The notes under the pieces: generated by a model | What the model was told of the DNA's origin: nothing | The model's database searches: none | The model's input: the letters and a program-made list of their open reading frames with translations, nothing else | Assembly: GCA_020627535.1 (NCBI GenBank) | Contig: JAHDGU010000005.1 | Location: 1-64,000 of the forward strand | Direction of reading: 5' to 3' | DNA length: 64,000 bases | Origin: Saprospiraceae bacterium | Lineage (GTDB): Bacteria > Bacteroidota > Bacteroidia > Chitinophagales > Saprospiraceae | Shown here: positions 8,655 to 17,204 of the stretch, piece by piece | How the letters are laid out: each line of letters begins with the position of its first letter | Numbering within the stretch: the first letter of the stretch is position 1 | Position numbers and translations under genes: made by a program

Positions 8655-9182
8655 ATGACACTGAGAGAATTCATCAACCATGTCTCTGACAATTCATGGA
8701 TGGCGATCGTCTACTTGGCGGCCATCCCACTGATCGCCCTATGGCTTGGCTGGATCGCCAAGGGCAAGGGCAATGACTCGCCTTGGTGCATGATGTACAG
8801 TGCCCTGATCTATGGTATTGCAGTGCCAGCCATTTTTGGTATATCCCTCACAGCCTACCTATTTCTGTTTGAGCGCAAGAGCATCTATGACATGGATCTC
8901 ATCATCCAAGTCCTACCTGTGCTATCGATGATCCTCACTATCTATATCATGAAGCGCAATGTCAAGATCGATCAGATCCCGGGATTCACTGGTATCGGAG
9001 GATTGATTCTCATCCTGTTCTCGCTCATGGCACTAGGATGGCTGCTTGACAGGACCAATATTTTTGCGATTAGCTTCATCCCTTTCGGATGGCTTATACT
9101 GGCATTGATCCTCTTCCCAGTCTTAATCTGGCTGGGTTTCCGGATGATGAATAGGTCTAAGAAAGAAAGTCCTACGATCTAG
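8655..9182 (+). CDS. Conserved multi-span membrane protein
   Basis: This 175-residue hydrophobic protein has about five predicted membrane helices: near residues 17-34, 48-70, 80-100, 112-130 and 137-160, with a short basic tail (MMNRSKKESPTI). It starts 8 nt after the odhB stop codon and so is probably in the same transcript. I recognise no functional motif. Its stop overlaps the stop of the convergent gene on the other strand (9179-9182). Confidence 0.7.
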   Translation: MTLREFINHVSDNSWMAIVYLAAIPLIALWLGWIAKGKGNDSPWCMMYSALIYGIAVPAIFGISLTAYLFLFERKSIYDMDLIIQVLPVLSMILTIYIMKRNVKIDQIPGFTGIGGLILILFSLMALGWLLDRTNIFAISFIPFGWLILALILFPVLIWLGFRMMNRSKKESPTI

Positions 9183-9625
9183 TCGACTTCTACCACGTCT
9201 ACGAGAGCATACATCAGGCGATTGACGTCCTCAGCATTGAGGACTAGGCGCCCCTTGATCGTGATAGGATCTGCTGTATACTTGATTGGTTCGAGGGCAG
9301 TGACCTCGATGACTGTCTCTGGTCCCGCTCCACCGCAGAAGAAACAGAGATTATAAGGAAAGGCGGAGAAGATGAACTCCGTATGACTTTTGTACCCTTC
9401 TGTCGGGATAATGTAGCCCTTCATCTCGATCTCTTGGCCTTCCAGAGCCTTTACCTCTTCACTAAAGACAGGCATATCGATCTTGAAGCCTAGGAGCTCA
9501 TTGTACTCCTTGGTATAAGTGATCTTGGCCAGCGTCTTCCATGAACTCGAGTTGATACCATCCTGTGCATGTCCGATGAGGAGGCTTCCGCCAAAAAGAA
9601 GGGCGATCGTCAGTAGCTTTTTCAT
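9179..9625 (-). CDS. Exported CFFCG protein, DUF3299-like (second of a tandem pair)
   Basis: 148 residues with a signal peptide (MKKLLTIALLFGGSLLIGHAQ). The core reads ALEGQEIEMKGYIIP, then FSAFPYNLCFFCGGAGPET and a V-E-V strand. This order (W-x-x-L near the start, a 'G-x-x-[IV]-x-x-x-G-[YF]-x-[IV]-P' strand, then a Cys-rich turn) resembles DUF3299 periplasmic proteins. The neighbouring gene encodes a protein with the same pattern, one nt upstream, so the pair arose by tandem duplication. It follows an ABC transporter whose permease has a histidine-rich loop, which suggests a periplasmic metal-handling role; this is inference. The DUF3299 assignment is from memory of the motif. Confidence 0.65.
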   Translation of the reverse strand: MKKLLTIALLFGGSLLIGHAQDGINSSSWKTLAKITYTKEYNELLGFKIDMPVFSEEVKALEGQEIEMKGYIIPTEGYKSHTEFIFSAFPYNLCFFCGGAGPETVIEVTALEPIKYTADPITIKGRLVLNAEDVNRLMYALVDVVEVD

Positions 9626-9626
9626 T

Positions 9627-10079
9627 TTAGTCTTTTCTCTTGATCACTTGCGCATATCTCAGTGTATAGATAGGGCTGGTGACAGTATTATCATTGAGCT
9701 CGAGGATGCCTCGTAGCCAGATTTTGTCTTCGGTATACTTGAGCTTGTCTCCCTCTTCCATGTAGACTTCCATGGCAGTCTCTGGACCTGCTTTCCCACA
9801 GAAGAAGCACATGTTATATGGGAGCGCGCTAAACATGAAGTAGCTTTGCTCGATCTTTCCTTTGAGAGGGATGATATAGCCTTGGACGTCGATCTCCTGT
9901 CCTTCTAGAGCCGTGATCCAAGGGCCAAATTTGGGCACATCAATATGGATCCCCATCTCCTCACTGTATACCTGCTCAAAATCCACCGTCTGCAAGACAC
10001 GCCAAGTGGACTCTTGAGCCTGCAGGAAAAGGACTGAGAGCAAAATAATCAAGGACGTTATGAGAGCCTTCATGATCAT
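9627..10079 (-). CDS. Exported CFFCG protein, DUF3299-like (first of a tandem pair)
   Basis: 150 residues; signal peptide MIMKALITSLIILLSVLFLQAQ. It shares with the next gene the blocks ALEGQEI, GYIIPLKG / GYIIPTEG, PYN[LM]CFFCG and AGPET, plus a final strand about 30 residues later. The two Cys in CFFCG could bind a metal or form a disulfide. It sits 99 nt behind the permease gene in the same direction and 1 nt before its paralog. Retention of both copies with the same Cys motif but otherwise marked divergence argues for two distinct roles. An alternative is a lipid- or haem-related periplasmic chaperone. Confidence 0.65.
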   Translation of the reverse strand: MIMKALITSLIILLSVLFLQAQESTWRVLQTVDFEQVYSEEMGIHIDVPKFGPWITALEGQEIDVQGYIIPLKGKIEQSYFMFSALPYNMCFFCGKAGPETAMEVYMEEGDKLKYTEDKIWLRGILELNDNTVTSPIYTLRYAQVIKRKD

Positions 10080-10178
10080 GCGAAATTATACTTTCTTCAC
10101 TCGTACCAACACGTAGTCGTCGTCATTCATATCCCAGCAGACGGTTTTTTAACCCTGTTTTAACCAGTAAGATCACGC

Positions 10179-11549
10179 CTATCCCTCACTCAAAGTAGAG
10201 TGGATGTCCGTCTTATAAGCCTGCCATGCAGGAATGACACTGGCGACCAAGCCGATCAACAAGGCAATCAAACCCATCCAAGCTTCTGCCGGTAGAAATT
10301 CCCAAGCACTCAAGCTATAGCGAAACTGCTCGCTGATCCTGGAGGCGAATGCCCAAGTACCGATGTGCGCCAGAAGCAGGCCGATGACAAATCCGAGAGC
10401 TGCTACCAAGAGACCTTCGAGTACGATCAACAAGAATAATCGACTCCGTCCTGCACCCATGACTCTCATCAGGGAAAGCTCATATTTTCGGTCCTTGAGG
10501 CTACTGAGCAGAGAGAAGAAGATGCTGAGGCCACTGACGATCGCTATGAGTATGGCAATAGCCCTCAATGCTTCTGTGCCTGATCCCATCATAGAGTACA
10601 CTCGTGAAATCTCGTAGGGAGGTGAAGCGGCCTGCATGTCAGTGTTTTCATTGATGGAGCGCGGCATGCTCATCGTCTGGAAATTGTTGTTCTTATATCT
10701 GATGAGCAGGGCAGTGATTTCCTCTTCAGGGTGATCTAAGAGCTGCGCATTGTTCACAGTTCCAAAATCGCTCGCATCTACTTCTACAGTGGTGTGTACA
10801 TGCGCACCATGATCATGATCATGGTGATCGTGTCCTGAGTGATCATGTCCTGAGTGATCATGATCTTCATGAGCCATACTATCACTGGCATGAGCCTCAG
10901 CTTCATGGTCATCGTCATGGTCATGATCATGGACACTCCAGACGCTGCTTGTATTTGTCAGGATTACTTGGTCTAGCACAGAGCCAGTTCCCTTCATGAT
11001 GCCCACCACGGTAAATGGCGTATGATGATCGTGTACCAGATCGGAGTTGTCGTCAAAGCCATGACTGCTCATAAACTGGTCACCTACATGGATGTGAAGC
11101 TTTTTGGCGACAGCCGCTCCGACGACGACCTCAAGATCCTCAGTCCACCAACGACCTTGAGCAAGCTCTCCGTCATACAGACGAGCATACTCGTGGGTGG
11201 TCCCGATGATGCGATAGGTCTTGTAACTATCTCCGATCGATGTAGGCACGGCCATTTCGATGAGAGGATGCTTGGGATTGAGAAATGGTGACACCTCTTT
11301 GATCGTGACATTTCCGGTAGGTGCATCGACATGATACATATTGCATAGGATCATCTGCATGGGGCTTCCTTTTGCCCCAATCACCAAGTCAATATCCGCC
11401 AGATTTCGATCAAAATTTTTGGTGAGCTGGTTGTTGACGAGCAGCAGTACCGTGATGAGCCCTATCCCAAGAGAAAACAAGATCAGACTCAAGAGTGCCG
11501 AGAGTGGTCTAGCCCACAGATTTTTCCATGCCAGTCGGATCCAACTCAT
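10179..11549 (-). CDS. FtsX/LolE-type ABC permease with histidine-rich periplasmic loop
   Basis: This 456-residue protein has a membrane helix at about 20-40, a large periplasmic domain (about 41-325) and three C-terminal helices (about 330-350, 375-400 and 420-445) around the conserved SSLKDRKYELSLMRVMGAG segment of FtsX-family permeases. What stands out is residues 207-252, where 17 His alternate with Asp, Gly and Ser (HDHDHDDDHE, GHDHSGHDHHDHDHG). Such loops bind Zn, Ni or Co in other proteins. Further HDHH residues occur near 173. The gene overlaps the ATPase gene by 4 nt, so they form one transporter. The family moves lipoproteins or drives periplasmic enzymes rather than importing ions, so a metal-sensing or metal-loading export role is possible. 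Confidence 0.85.
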   Translation of the reverse strand: MSWIRLAWKNLWARPLSALLSLILFSLGIGLITVLLLVNNQLTKNFDRNLADIDLVIGAKGSPMQMILCNMYHVDAPTGNVTIKEVSPFLNPKHPLIEMAVPTSIGDSYKTYRIIGTTHEYARLYDGELAQGRWWTEDLEVVVGAAVAKKLHIHVGDQFMSSHGFDDNSDLVHDHHTPFTVVGIMKGTGSVLDQVILTNTSSVWSVHDHDHDDDHEAEAHASDSMAHEDHDHSGHDHSGHDHHDHDHGAHVHTTVEVDASDFGTVNNAQLLDHPEEEITALLIRYKNNNFQTMSMPRSINENTDMQAASPPYEISRVYSMMGSGTEALRAIAILIAIVSGLSIFFSLLSSLKDRKYELSLMRVMGAGRSRLFLLIVLEGLLVAALGFVIGLLLAHIGTWAFASRISEQFRYSLSAWEFLPAEAWMGLIALLIGLVASVIPAWQAYKTDIHSTLSEG

Positions 11550-12181
11550 GAGTTCAATCTGATTTGATGAGAAAATCTGCTCGTGAGTCGATTGTCATGT
11601 GTGACGACGATCAGGCTTGCGCCAATCTTCTCTGCTTCATTGCTGATGAGATTGATGACTGCCTCACAATTGGCATCATCCAGAGCCGATGTTGGCTCAT
11701 CCGCCAAGATGAGTTTTGGTCTATGGATCAAGCCTCGAATGATTGAGACTCTTTGTTTCTCACCTTGCGAGAGCTGATGCATCTTGCGAGCCTTTTTGGC
11801 CGAAAGGCCTACAAGATCAAGCATCTGATCGATCAAGTCATCATCTTCTGAGACGCCGGCTAGCTTCTGGGCCAAAGAGAGATTTTCGCCCACCGTAAGC
11901 GCTCGAACAAAATGAGGTACCTGAAAAATCAATCCGATATGTCGACCACGAAAACTGTCGAGCTGTGTCTCACTCATACCGTACATATCTGTCCCACCTA
12001 GACGGACACTGCCAGATTGAGGCCTCAGGAGACCAGCCATGAGATGCAGCAGTGTCGTTTTTCCAGATCCTGACTGTCCAAGCAACAAGGCTTGTTGCCC
12101 AGCCTCCAAGGCGATGTCAGGAAATCTCAGTGCCGATCCACCTGCATAAGAAAACTGTATGTCGCTAGTGCTTAGATTCAT
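11546..12181 (-). CDS. LolD/MacB-type ABC ATPase
   Basis: 211 residues. Walker A is GQSGSGKTTL near residues 34-43, the signature is LSQGEKQRVSI near 137, Walker B is LILADEPTSALD near 157, and the switch His is VVTHD near 194. This is the MacB/LolD branch that pairs with FtsX-type permeases, and the partner gene overlaps it by 4 nt. It would power the permease from the cytoplasmic side. It begins 4 nt after the stop codon of the ROK kinase gene, so all share one transcript. Confidence 0.9.
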   Translation of the reverse strand: MNLSTSDIQFSYAGGSALRFPDIALEAGQQALLLGQSGSGKTTLLHLMAGLLRPQSGSVRLGGTDMYGMSETQLDSFRGRHIGLIFQVPHFVRALTVGENLSLAQKLAGVSEDDDLIDQMLDLVGLSAKKARKMHQLSQGEKQRVSIIRGLIHRPKLILADEPTSALDDANCEAVINLISNEAEKIGASLIVVTHDNRLTSRFSHQIRLNS

Positions 12182-12185
12182 TCAC

Positions 12186-13091
12186 TTAGAGGAGAGCAGC
12201 TCCGATGACACCGGCACTATCGCCCAACTTTGGTCTTAAAAACGGTGTGTGAAGTTCATTGTTGAACAAATATGGCACAACCTGAGCGACTCCTTCGTCA
12301 TAAAGTGCGTCAACATTGCTGACACCACCACCTAGAACGATGGCCCCGGGATCAATTACATTAATCAACCTAGCGACTCCTTCACCAAAGTAACGGAACA
12401 AGCGCTGCATAGTCTTTTCGGCAGCAGGGTCGAAGGTTCTGTCCTTGACGATGTCCCGCAAGGCTTTCTTCTGGCCGGTTTGCTCCTTGTAGTAGCGCTC
12501 GAGCGAGGGGCCAGAAATCACTGTCTCTGTGCAGCCAGCTTTGCCGCAATAGCATGGATGACCATCTGGCTCAAGGACATTGTGACCCCATTCTCCTCCG
12601 ATACCATGCGTGCCGTTGATGACCTTGTCGCCCACGACAAGTCCACCTCCGACGCCAGTGCCCATGATGATGCCAAAGACTACATCGACAGGCGTATCCA
12701 GCTCTGTGACTGCCCCAAGTTGGGCTTCGGCAAGCGCAAAACAGTTGGCGTCATTGGCCATGCGTAGCTCTAGCTGTAGCTTGTCTCTCAGATCAGCAAA
12801 GAGCGGCTTTCCTAGGAGACACTGGGTATTGCTATTCTTCAAGAGACCGGTGGATGGCTCAGTAGCTCCCGGCGTTCCAATGCCGATTTTGCTAGGTTGG
12901 AGACCTGTTTCTTTTTTGAGGATATTGACAAGCTTGTCAATCTGAGCGATGATGTGCTCATAGCCATGCTCTTGCTCCGTGGGCACTCTCGTCCTACAGA
13001 GGATGTCAATCTCATTGCCTTGTTTTTCAAAAACGACACCTTCGATCTTGGTTCCTCCTAGATCTATACCCCAATGGATGTTATCCTTCAT
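12186..13091 (-). CDS. ROK family sugar kinase
   Basis: 301 residues with the ROK fold. The phosphate-binding WGIDLGGTKIEG is at 7-18, the catalytic Asp in MANDANCFALAE near 112, GIIMGTGVGGG near 140, and the zinc-binding block H-x-CYCGKAGCTE near 178-190. A second ROK pattern, VIDPGAIVLGGGVSN, is near 264. These enzymes phosphorylate glucose, fructose or N-acetyl sugars in the cytoplasm; specificity cannot be read from the sequence. It is the first gene of the leftward ABC/CFFCG operon. A TACATTTG box lies 23 nt upstream of the start. Confidence 0.9.
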   Translation of the reverse strand: MKDNIHWGIDLGGTKIEGVVFEKQGNEIDILCRTRVPTEQEHGYEHIIAQIDKLVNILKKETGLQPSKIGIGTPGATEPSTGLLKNSNTQCLLGKPLFADLRDKLQLELRMANDANCFALAEAQLGAVTELDTPVDVVFGIIMGTGVGGGLVVGDKVINGTHGIGGEWGHNVLEPDGHPCYCGKAGCTETVISGPSLERYYKEQTGQKKALRDIVKDRTFDPAAEKTMQRLFRYFGEGVARLINVIDPGAIVLGGGVSNVDALYDEGVAQVVPYLFNNELHTPFLRPKLGDSAGVIGAALL

Positions 13092-13114
13092 ATAGTTTTA
13101 AGCACTCAGTGGCC

Positions 13115-13122
13115 CAAATGTA
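13115..13122 (-). promoter_or_regulatory. -7 box for the ROK/ABC operon
   Basis: TACATTTG on the minus strand, an exact TAnnTTTG, ends 23 nt before the ROK kinase start. No TTG was seen at the usual -33 spacing. Confidence 0.5.
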
Positions 13123-13176
13123 CTGGGAGCAGTAGAATTTTACGGAACAAAGACCATCTAATAACTCCCGATTCCT

Positions 13177-14592
13177 TTAAAACTGAAAGTAGATAAACTG
13201 CTCTCCGCTGGTCTGCACTATCATCAGACCAAATAGCATGACAGCCCAAGCAGAGATGACCAACCATCTCGGAGAGTTTTCAATGACAGAACGTAGACTA
13301 TGGCGGCGCATGGCGAAGTGCCCAAGAAATAGCAAGAGACATGTGACCAAGACAGCGACTATGCGATTGGTCGTTAAGACATCCTTCGTGCCGTGAATGC
13401 CCAACATTGATCCCAGTACATTCCATGCATCTTGAAAGCCCTCGGCCCGAAAAAAGACCCAAGTGACATTCACCAGCATATATGTTAGTAGAGCAAGTGC
13501 AAGTTTTGGGAGTACTCCTTCTGCCTTGAATTTGATTTTCTGCCGTAGCAGTCTTTCAATGACGAGATATGTGCCATGGAGCGCTCCCCAGATGACAAAG
13601 GTCCAAGCTGCGCCATGCCACAATCCTCCGAGCAACATGGTCAGCATGAGATTGACATAGGTGCGGTTGACACCTTTGCGATTACCACCCAAAGGGATAT
13701 AGAGATAATCACGGAGCCAGCTCGATAGTGAAATGTGCCAACGCTGCCACAACTCTGAAAAGCCAATGCTGCCATAGGGGTAGTTGAAGTTGTCTGGTAA
13801 TCTCATCCCCAGCATCAGTGCTATGCCAATGGCACAAAGTGAATACCCAGCAAAGTCAAAGAATATCTGACAAGAAAATGCCAGAGTTCCTGTCCAGGCA
13901 TCGAGAGGCGACAGCAGAACTCGATTTCCAAAGACCGAGTCTACCGCCGGGGACATGATACTATCCGCAAACACGGTCTTCTCAAATAGGCCTACTGTAA
14001 GGATCATAAGGCCCATAAAAAACTGATGGTGAGTAGCTCTTTTGGGCTCGTAAAACTGTGGGATGAGCTCGTCAGATCTTACGATCGGTCCAGCGACCAG
14101 CTGTGGAAAGAAAGTCACATAGAGCGCAAAATCCAGAAACGTCTTCGCGGGCTTCACTCTGCGCTTGTACAGATCAATGGTATAAGACATGGTCTGGAAA
14201 GTGTAGAAAGAGATTCCCATGGGTAGTAGGATATCCCATTCGGGTGGTGTGTAGTCCATACCCACCAGTCCAAGAACAGACTGGAAGTTTTCCATGAGGA
14301 AGTTTCCGTACTTGAAGAAGACGAGAAAGCCCAGATTCACACATATACTCAAGAGCAACCAAAGTTTTCTCCTGCGCTGATCGGTTTCTTTCACCATCTT
14401 TTTTCCGGCAGTCCAGTCGACGACCGTGGATATCCACAAGAGAAGAATCAATGGAGGATTCCACAGGGCATAGAAAAGGTAGCTGGCGAGAAGGAGGATT
14501 CCCTTCTTGACTTTCCAGCTCGTGGGTAGCCAGTAGTATAGCATGAGGACGACCGCCAAAAAGGCGATAAATCCAGTGGTGTTAAATAACAT
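13177..14592 (-). CDS. MBOAT family O-acyltransferase (AlgI/DltB type)
   Basis: 471 residues, about ten membrane helices. The N-terminus (LFNTTGFIAFLAVVLMLYYWLP) is the standard start of this family. Conserved blocks include LPMGISFYTFQTMSYTIDLY near 130-150, WQRWHISLSSWLRDYLYIPLGG near 285, and LLGGLWHGAAWTF near 330 with the catalytic His. AlgI-like proteins pass acyl groups from a cytoplasmic donor across the membrane to a partner that acetylates an exported polymer. The gene directly upstream encodes an SGNH-like membrane-anchored protein 6 nt away, the expected partner. The polymer is unknown. Confidence 0.9.
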   Translation of the reverse strand: MLFNTTGFIAFLAVVLMLYYWLPTSWKVKKGILLLASYLFYALWNPPLILLLWISTVVDWTAGKKMVKETDQRRRKLWLLLSICVNLGFLVFFKYGNFLMENFQSVLGLVGMDYTPPEWDILLPMGISFYTFQTMSYTIDLYKRRVKPAKTFLDFALYVTFFPQLVAGPIVRSDELIPQFYEPKRATHHQFFMGLMILTVGLFEKTVFADSIMSPAVDSVFGNRVLLSPLDAWTGTLAFSCQIFFDFAGYSLCAIGIALMLGMRLPDNFNYPYGSIGFSELWQRWHISLSSWLRDYLYIPLGGNRKGVNRTYVNLMLTMLLGGLWHGAAWTFVIWGALHGTYLVIERLLRQKIKFKAEGVLPKLALALLTYMLVNVTWVFFRAEGFQDAWNVLGSMLGIHGTKDVLTTNRIVAVLVTCLLLFLGHFAMRRHSLRSVIENSPRWLVISAWAVMLFGLMIVQTSGEQFIYFQF

Positions 14593-14598
14593 GTCGGT

Positions 14599-15621
14599 TT
14601 ATTTGAGGAGGTTCTGGTCTTGGAGTAATTGTATCAGCGTCCTGGTATAGACATCAGAGTCGTGTCGATCGAGATGAGACCACTCTGGTGGGTCCATATT
14701 CTTTGTAGCAGGGTGGTCCGCGTAGTGGAAAGAAAAGGCATCGACAGATTGGACTAAGCGATCCCAATATTTTTCTCGGGGAAATAGTTTTCCCTCTGTC
14801 TCGAGATATTTTCCAGAAACTGGAGGTCTAAGAATAGCGAGCTTACCACCCTTGTCCAGGTGTTTTTGAAAAATATCTGAATAGTAGTCCATGATAACAT
14901 CGATGCTGTCTGCGAGCTTATTTTTTCGTTCCGGCTCATCAGGTCCAAACCAGATGTCTTTTTGCCTTTGCTGTAGTACGCTGTCTTGTTCGAAGAATGG
15001 TGTCATACGTACATTTCTGTACTTATCCATACGAACCATTGGGGGCCAAGCTGGTGGATTTTTCACCGAGTCTCGATTTGGGAAGGGCATGCGATCAACG
15101 AGTGCTTCCATATTGATCGTAGGATCAGTATAGCCTAGAAGTGGATCAATTCTTTTGTAGATGGCATGATTGAGCTTTTGCGCATAGGTCCTCTTATACC
15201 GATGCTCCACGAAAGCTTTTCCGCGTCCAGCACCCCATGTGTCCCCGAGTGTGTAGAATAGTCCTGGTGCAACTCCCACGACCAGCAGGCCATTGAAGTC
15301 TGATTTTTCTATCACGTCTGCCAAGGGGTGAAATGGTGAGCTCCCGGGATAAGCGAGCATGTAGGGCCTTGTACCTGTGATGGAATCCCACAGGTGAATG
15401 TTGATGTCAAAATGTGCGCGGGACGAACCCATGATCACGACGTCATCTGATCCAGCATCGTCCATCTTGTCGCGCCACTCTGACCAATGGTCCAGGCTTT
15501 CTAGATCATAGGACCGGGGCCAATGCTTGACGGTGTGCCAGTAGTATTCATAACAGATGAGGAGCACAATGGCGATCCCCATCGCAGCAGCAAAGCTGCC
15601 AAGATTCAAATTGGAGTTCAT
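14599..15621 (-). CDS. SGNH-like membrane-anchored protein, MBOAT partner
   Basis: 340 residues with one N-terminal helix (about 10-28) and the rest outside the cytoplasm. VVIMGSSRAHFDI near residues 61-73 has the Ser of an SGNH block I, and WSHLDRHDSDVY near 313-324 has the Asp/His pair expected at the C-terminal end. AlgJ, AlgX and DltD are built the same way and finish the acyl transfer that an MBOAT begins. The MBOAT gene follows after 6 nt. It is divergent from the MATE gene. Overall similarity to named families is weak, so the call rests on these two motifs and on context. Confidence 0.7.
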   Translation of the reverse strand: MNSNLNLGSFAAAMGIAIVLLICYEYYWHTVKHWPRSYDLESLDHWSEWRDKMDDAGSDDVVIMGSSRAHFDINIHLWDSITGTRPYMLAYPGSSPFHPLADVIEKSDFNGLLVVGVAPGLFYTLGDTWGAGRGKAFVEHRYKRTYAQKLNHAIYKRIDPLLGYTDPTINMEALVDRMPFPNRDSVKNPPAWPPMVRMDKYRNVRMTPFFEQDSVLQQRQKDIWFGPDEPERKNKLADSIDVIMDYYSDIFQKHLDKGGKLAILRPPVSGKYLETEGKLFPREKYWDRLVQSVDAFSFHYADHPATKNMDPPEWSHLDRHDSDVYTRTLIQLLQDQNLLK

Positions 15622-15742
15622 AAGTCGGCAAGAATGAGGTTATTCTGATTCTAAGATAGTCTTCTTTCGAACGAATACCCAAGGCAGAGCCACCTGTTAC
15701 CTTCTTAACGAAGATTATAAATCCAAGGGCACCAGTGAAGTG

Positions 15743-15750
15743 TAGCTTTG
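15743..15750 (+). promoter_or_regulatory. -7 box for the MATE gene
   Basis: TAGCTTTG, an exact TAnnTTTG, ends 7 nt before the ATG at 15758. The 5' leader would be only a few nucleotides long. Confidence 0.5.
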
Positions 15751-15757
15751 CTGGCTC

Positions 15758-17152
15758 ATGATTGCCGAGGAGAAAAAACCATATTTCAGGCACTTTATTG
15801 ATGCCGTGAGAGGTGTGGAGATAGACTTCACATCTGTCAGCATCAACAAGGCCATTTTTTACTTGGCCATACCCATGATCTTTGAGCTGATCATTGAGGG
15901 CTTGTTTGCCGTAGCGGATATTCTCTTTTTGAGCAAGGTCAGTGAGGATGCAGTCTCAGTCGTAGGGATCACCGAGTCTGTCTTGTTCATCGTCTATAGT
16001 ATTGCGATCGGCCTTGGTATGGGTGCCACCGCCGTCGTAGCTCGACGTACGGGCGAGAAGGATCTAGAAGGTGCAAGCCATGCTGCTGCCCAAGCGGTGC
16101 TTCTCGGCATCCTTGTAGCGGCCTTGATCGCTTTAATTGGAATATTCTTTGCTCCTCAGATTTTGGCCGTATTTACGGACGAAGTCAATCTGATAGAGAC
16201 GGGTACGCCTTATGTCCAGATCATGCTCGGGACCAATGCGGTGATTGTCTTCCTTTTTTTATTCAACAGTATTTTCCGAGGCACTGGAGAGGCGAATTAC
16301 GCTATGATCGCATTGATGCTCTCTAGCATCTTGAATATCATCTTGGATTATCTCTTCATCTTCGGTATTGGGCCATTTCCGGAGCTAGGTCTCAAGGGAG
16401 CGGCAGTAGCTACCTCAATAGGGCGTGGTATCGGTGTCCTCTTCCAACTCTACATCCTTCTAAATAATAAGACAGCCATCAAGTGGATCCGATCTCACTT
16501 TACACCACAGATCGACTTGATCAAGCGCTTGATTCAAGTTTCCGCTGGTGGAATATTCCAGTTTGCTATCGAGTCTTTCAGCTGGATCTTCTTGACCTAT
16601 GTGATCGTGCAGTTTGGCAGTGAGACGCGCAATGGCTATTTCATTGCCTTCCGGATTATCGTCTTCAGCATTCTTCCAAGCTGGGGAATTGCCAATGCCG
16701 CTGCGACTCTTGTGGGACAAAATATGGGGGCGAAGCGATACCTGAGGGCAGAAGCCTCCGTATGGACCGCCGCGAAATACAATACCGTATTCTTGATCTT
16801 CGTCTCGATCCTTTTCGCCGCATTTGCCAGACCACTCGTCAGCATTTTCAACACAGATCCGATCATCGTCCAGCAAGGTGTGCGAGCACTCCGGATCATA
16901 TGCTGTGGCTACGTATTCTTTGGATATGGGATGGTCATCGGGCAGTCCTTCAATGGGGCAGGGGACACTTGGACACCTACGCGCTGGAACTTCATTGTCT
17001 TCTGGCTGATTCAGATACCGATGGCCTGGCTCTTGGCTAAGTGGATTGGTCCAGAAGGGGTCTACGTATCGATTGCAGTGAGTTCTTCCCTGATCGCTTT
17101 GATTCTTGTCCTTGTATTCCGAAAGGGCAATTGGATGAAGGTAGAGGTATAG
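15758..17152 (+). CDS. MATE family efflux transporter
   Basis: 464 residues with twelve predicted membrane helices in two related halves. The first helix carries LAIPMIFELIIEGLFAVADILFLSKV, typical of MATE proteins, and the second half starts near residue 250 with SAGGIFQFAIESFSW. GTGEANYAMIALMLSSILNIILDYLFIF is the conserved helix 5-6 region. These inner-membrane antiporters use Na+ or H+ to expel drugs or cationic compounds; the substrate is unknown. A short cytoplasmic N-terminus (about 28 residues) precedes the first helix. A -7 box lies just upstream, and the SGNH gene is divergent. Confidence 0.9.
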   Translation: MIAEEKKPYFRHFIDAVRGVEIDFTSVSINKAIFYLAIPMIFELIIEGLFAVADILFLSKVSEDAVSVVGITESVLFIVYSIAIGLGMGATAVVARRTGEKDLEGASHAAAQAVLLGILVAALIALIGIFFAPQILAVFTDEVNLIETGTPYVQIMLGTNAVIVFLFLFNSIFRGTGEANYAMIALMLSSILNIILDYLFIFGIGPFPELGLKGAAVATSIGRGIGVLFQLYILLNNKTAIKWIRSHFTPQIDLIKRLIQVSAGGIFQFAIESFSWIFLTYVIVQFGSETRNGYFIAFRIIVFSILPSWGIANAAATLVGQNMGAKRYLRAEASVWTAAKYNTVFLIFVSILFAAFARPLVSIFNTDPIIVQQGVRALRIICCGYVFFGYGMVIGQSFNGAGDTWTPTRWNFIVFWLIQIPMAWLLAKWIGPEGVYVSIAVSSSLIALILVLVFRKGNWMKVEV

Positions 17153-17173
17153 CTCAAGCATCCAAGCACTCCG

Positions 17174-17181
17174 TACCTTTG
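17174..17181 (+). promoter_or_regulatory. -7 box for ileS
   Basis: TACCTTTG, an exact TAnnTTTG, ends 23 nt before the ileS ATG at 17205. The box is placed after the MATE stop codon, so ileS has its own promoter. Confidence 0.5.
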
Positions 17182-17204
17182 CGGATCAAATTTTTTGACT
17201 GTCC

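Noticed and set aside
11788-11808. Sequence resembling the iterated 14-mer (TTTTTGGCCGAAAGGCC)
   Set aside because: It has an inserted base in the core and was left out of the count.
16460-17161. 233-codon open frame on the minus strand
   Set aside because: Antisense to the MATE gene, which has clear family motifs; the frame has the odd composition of a shadow frame.
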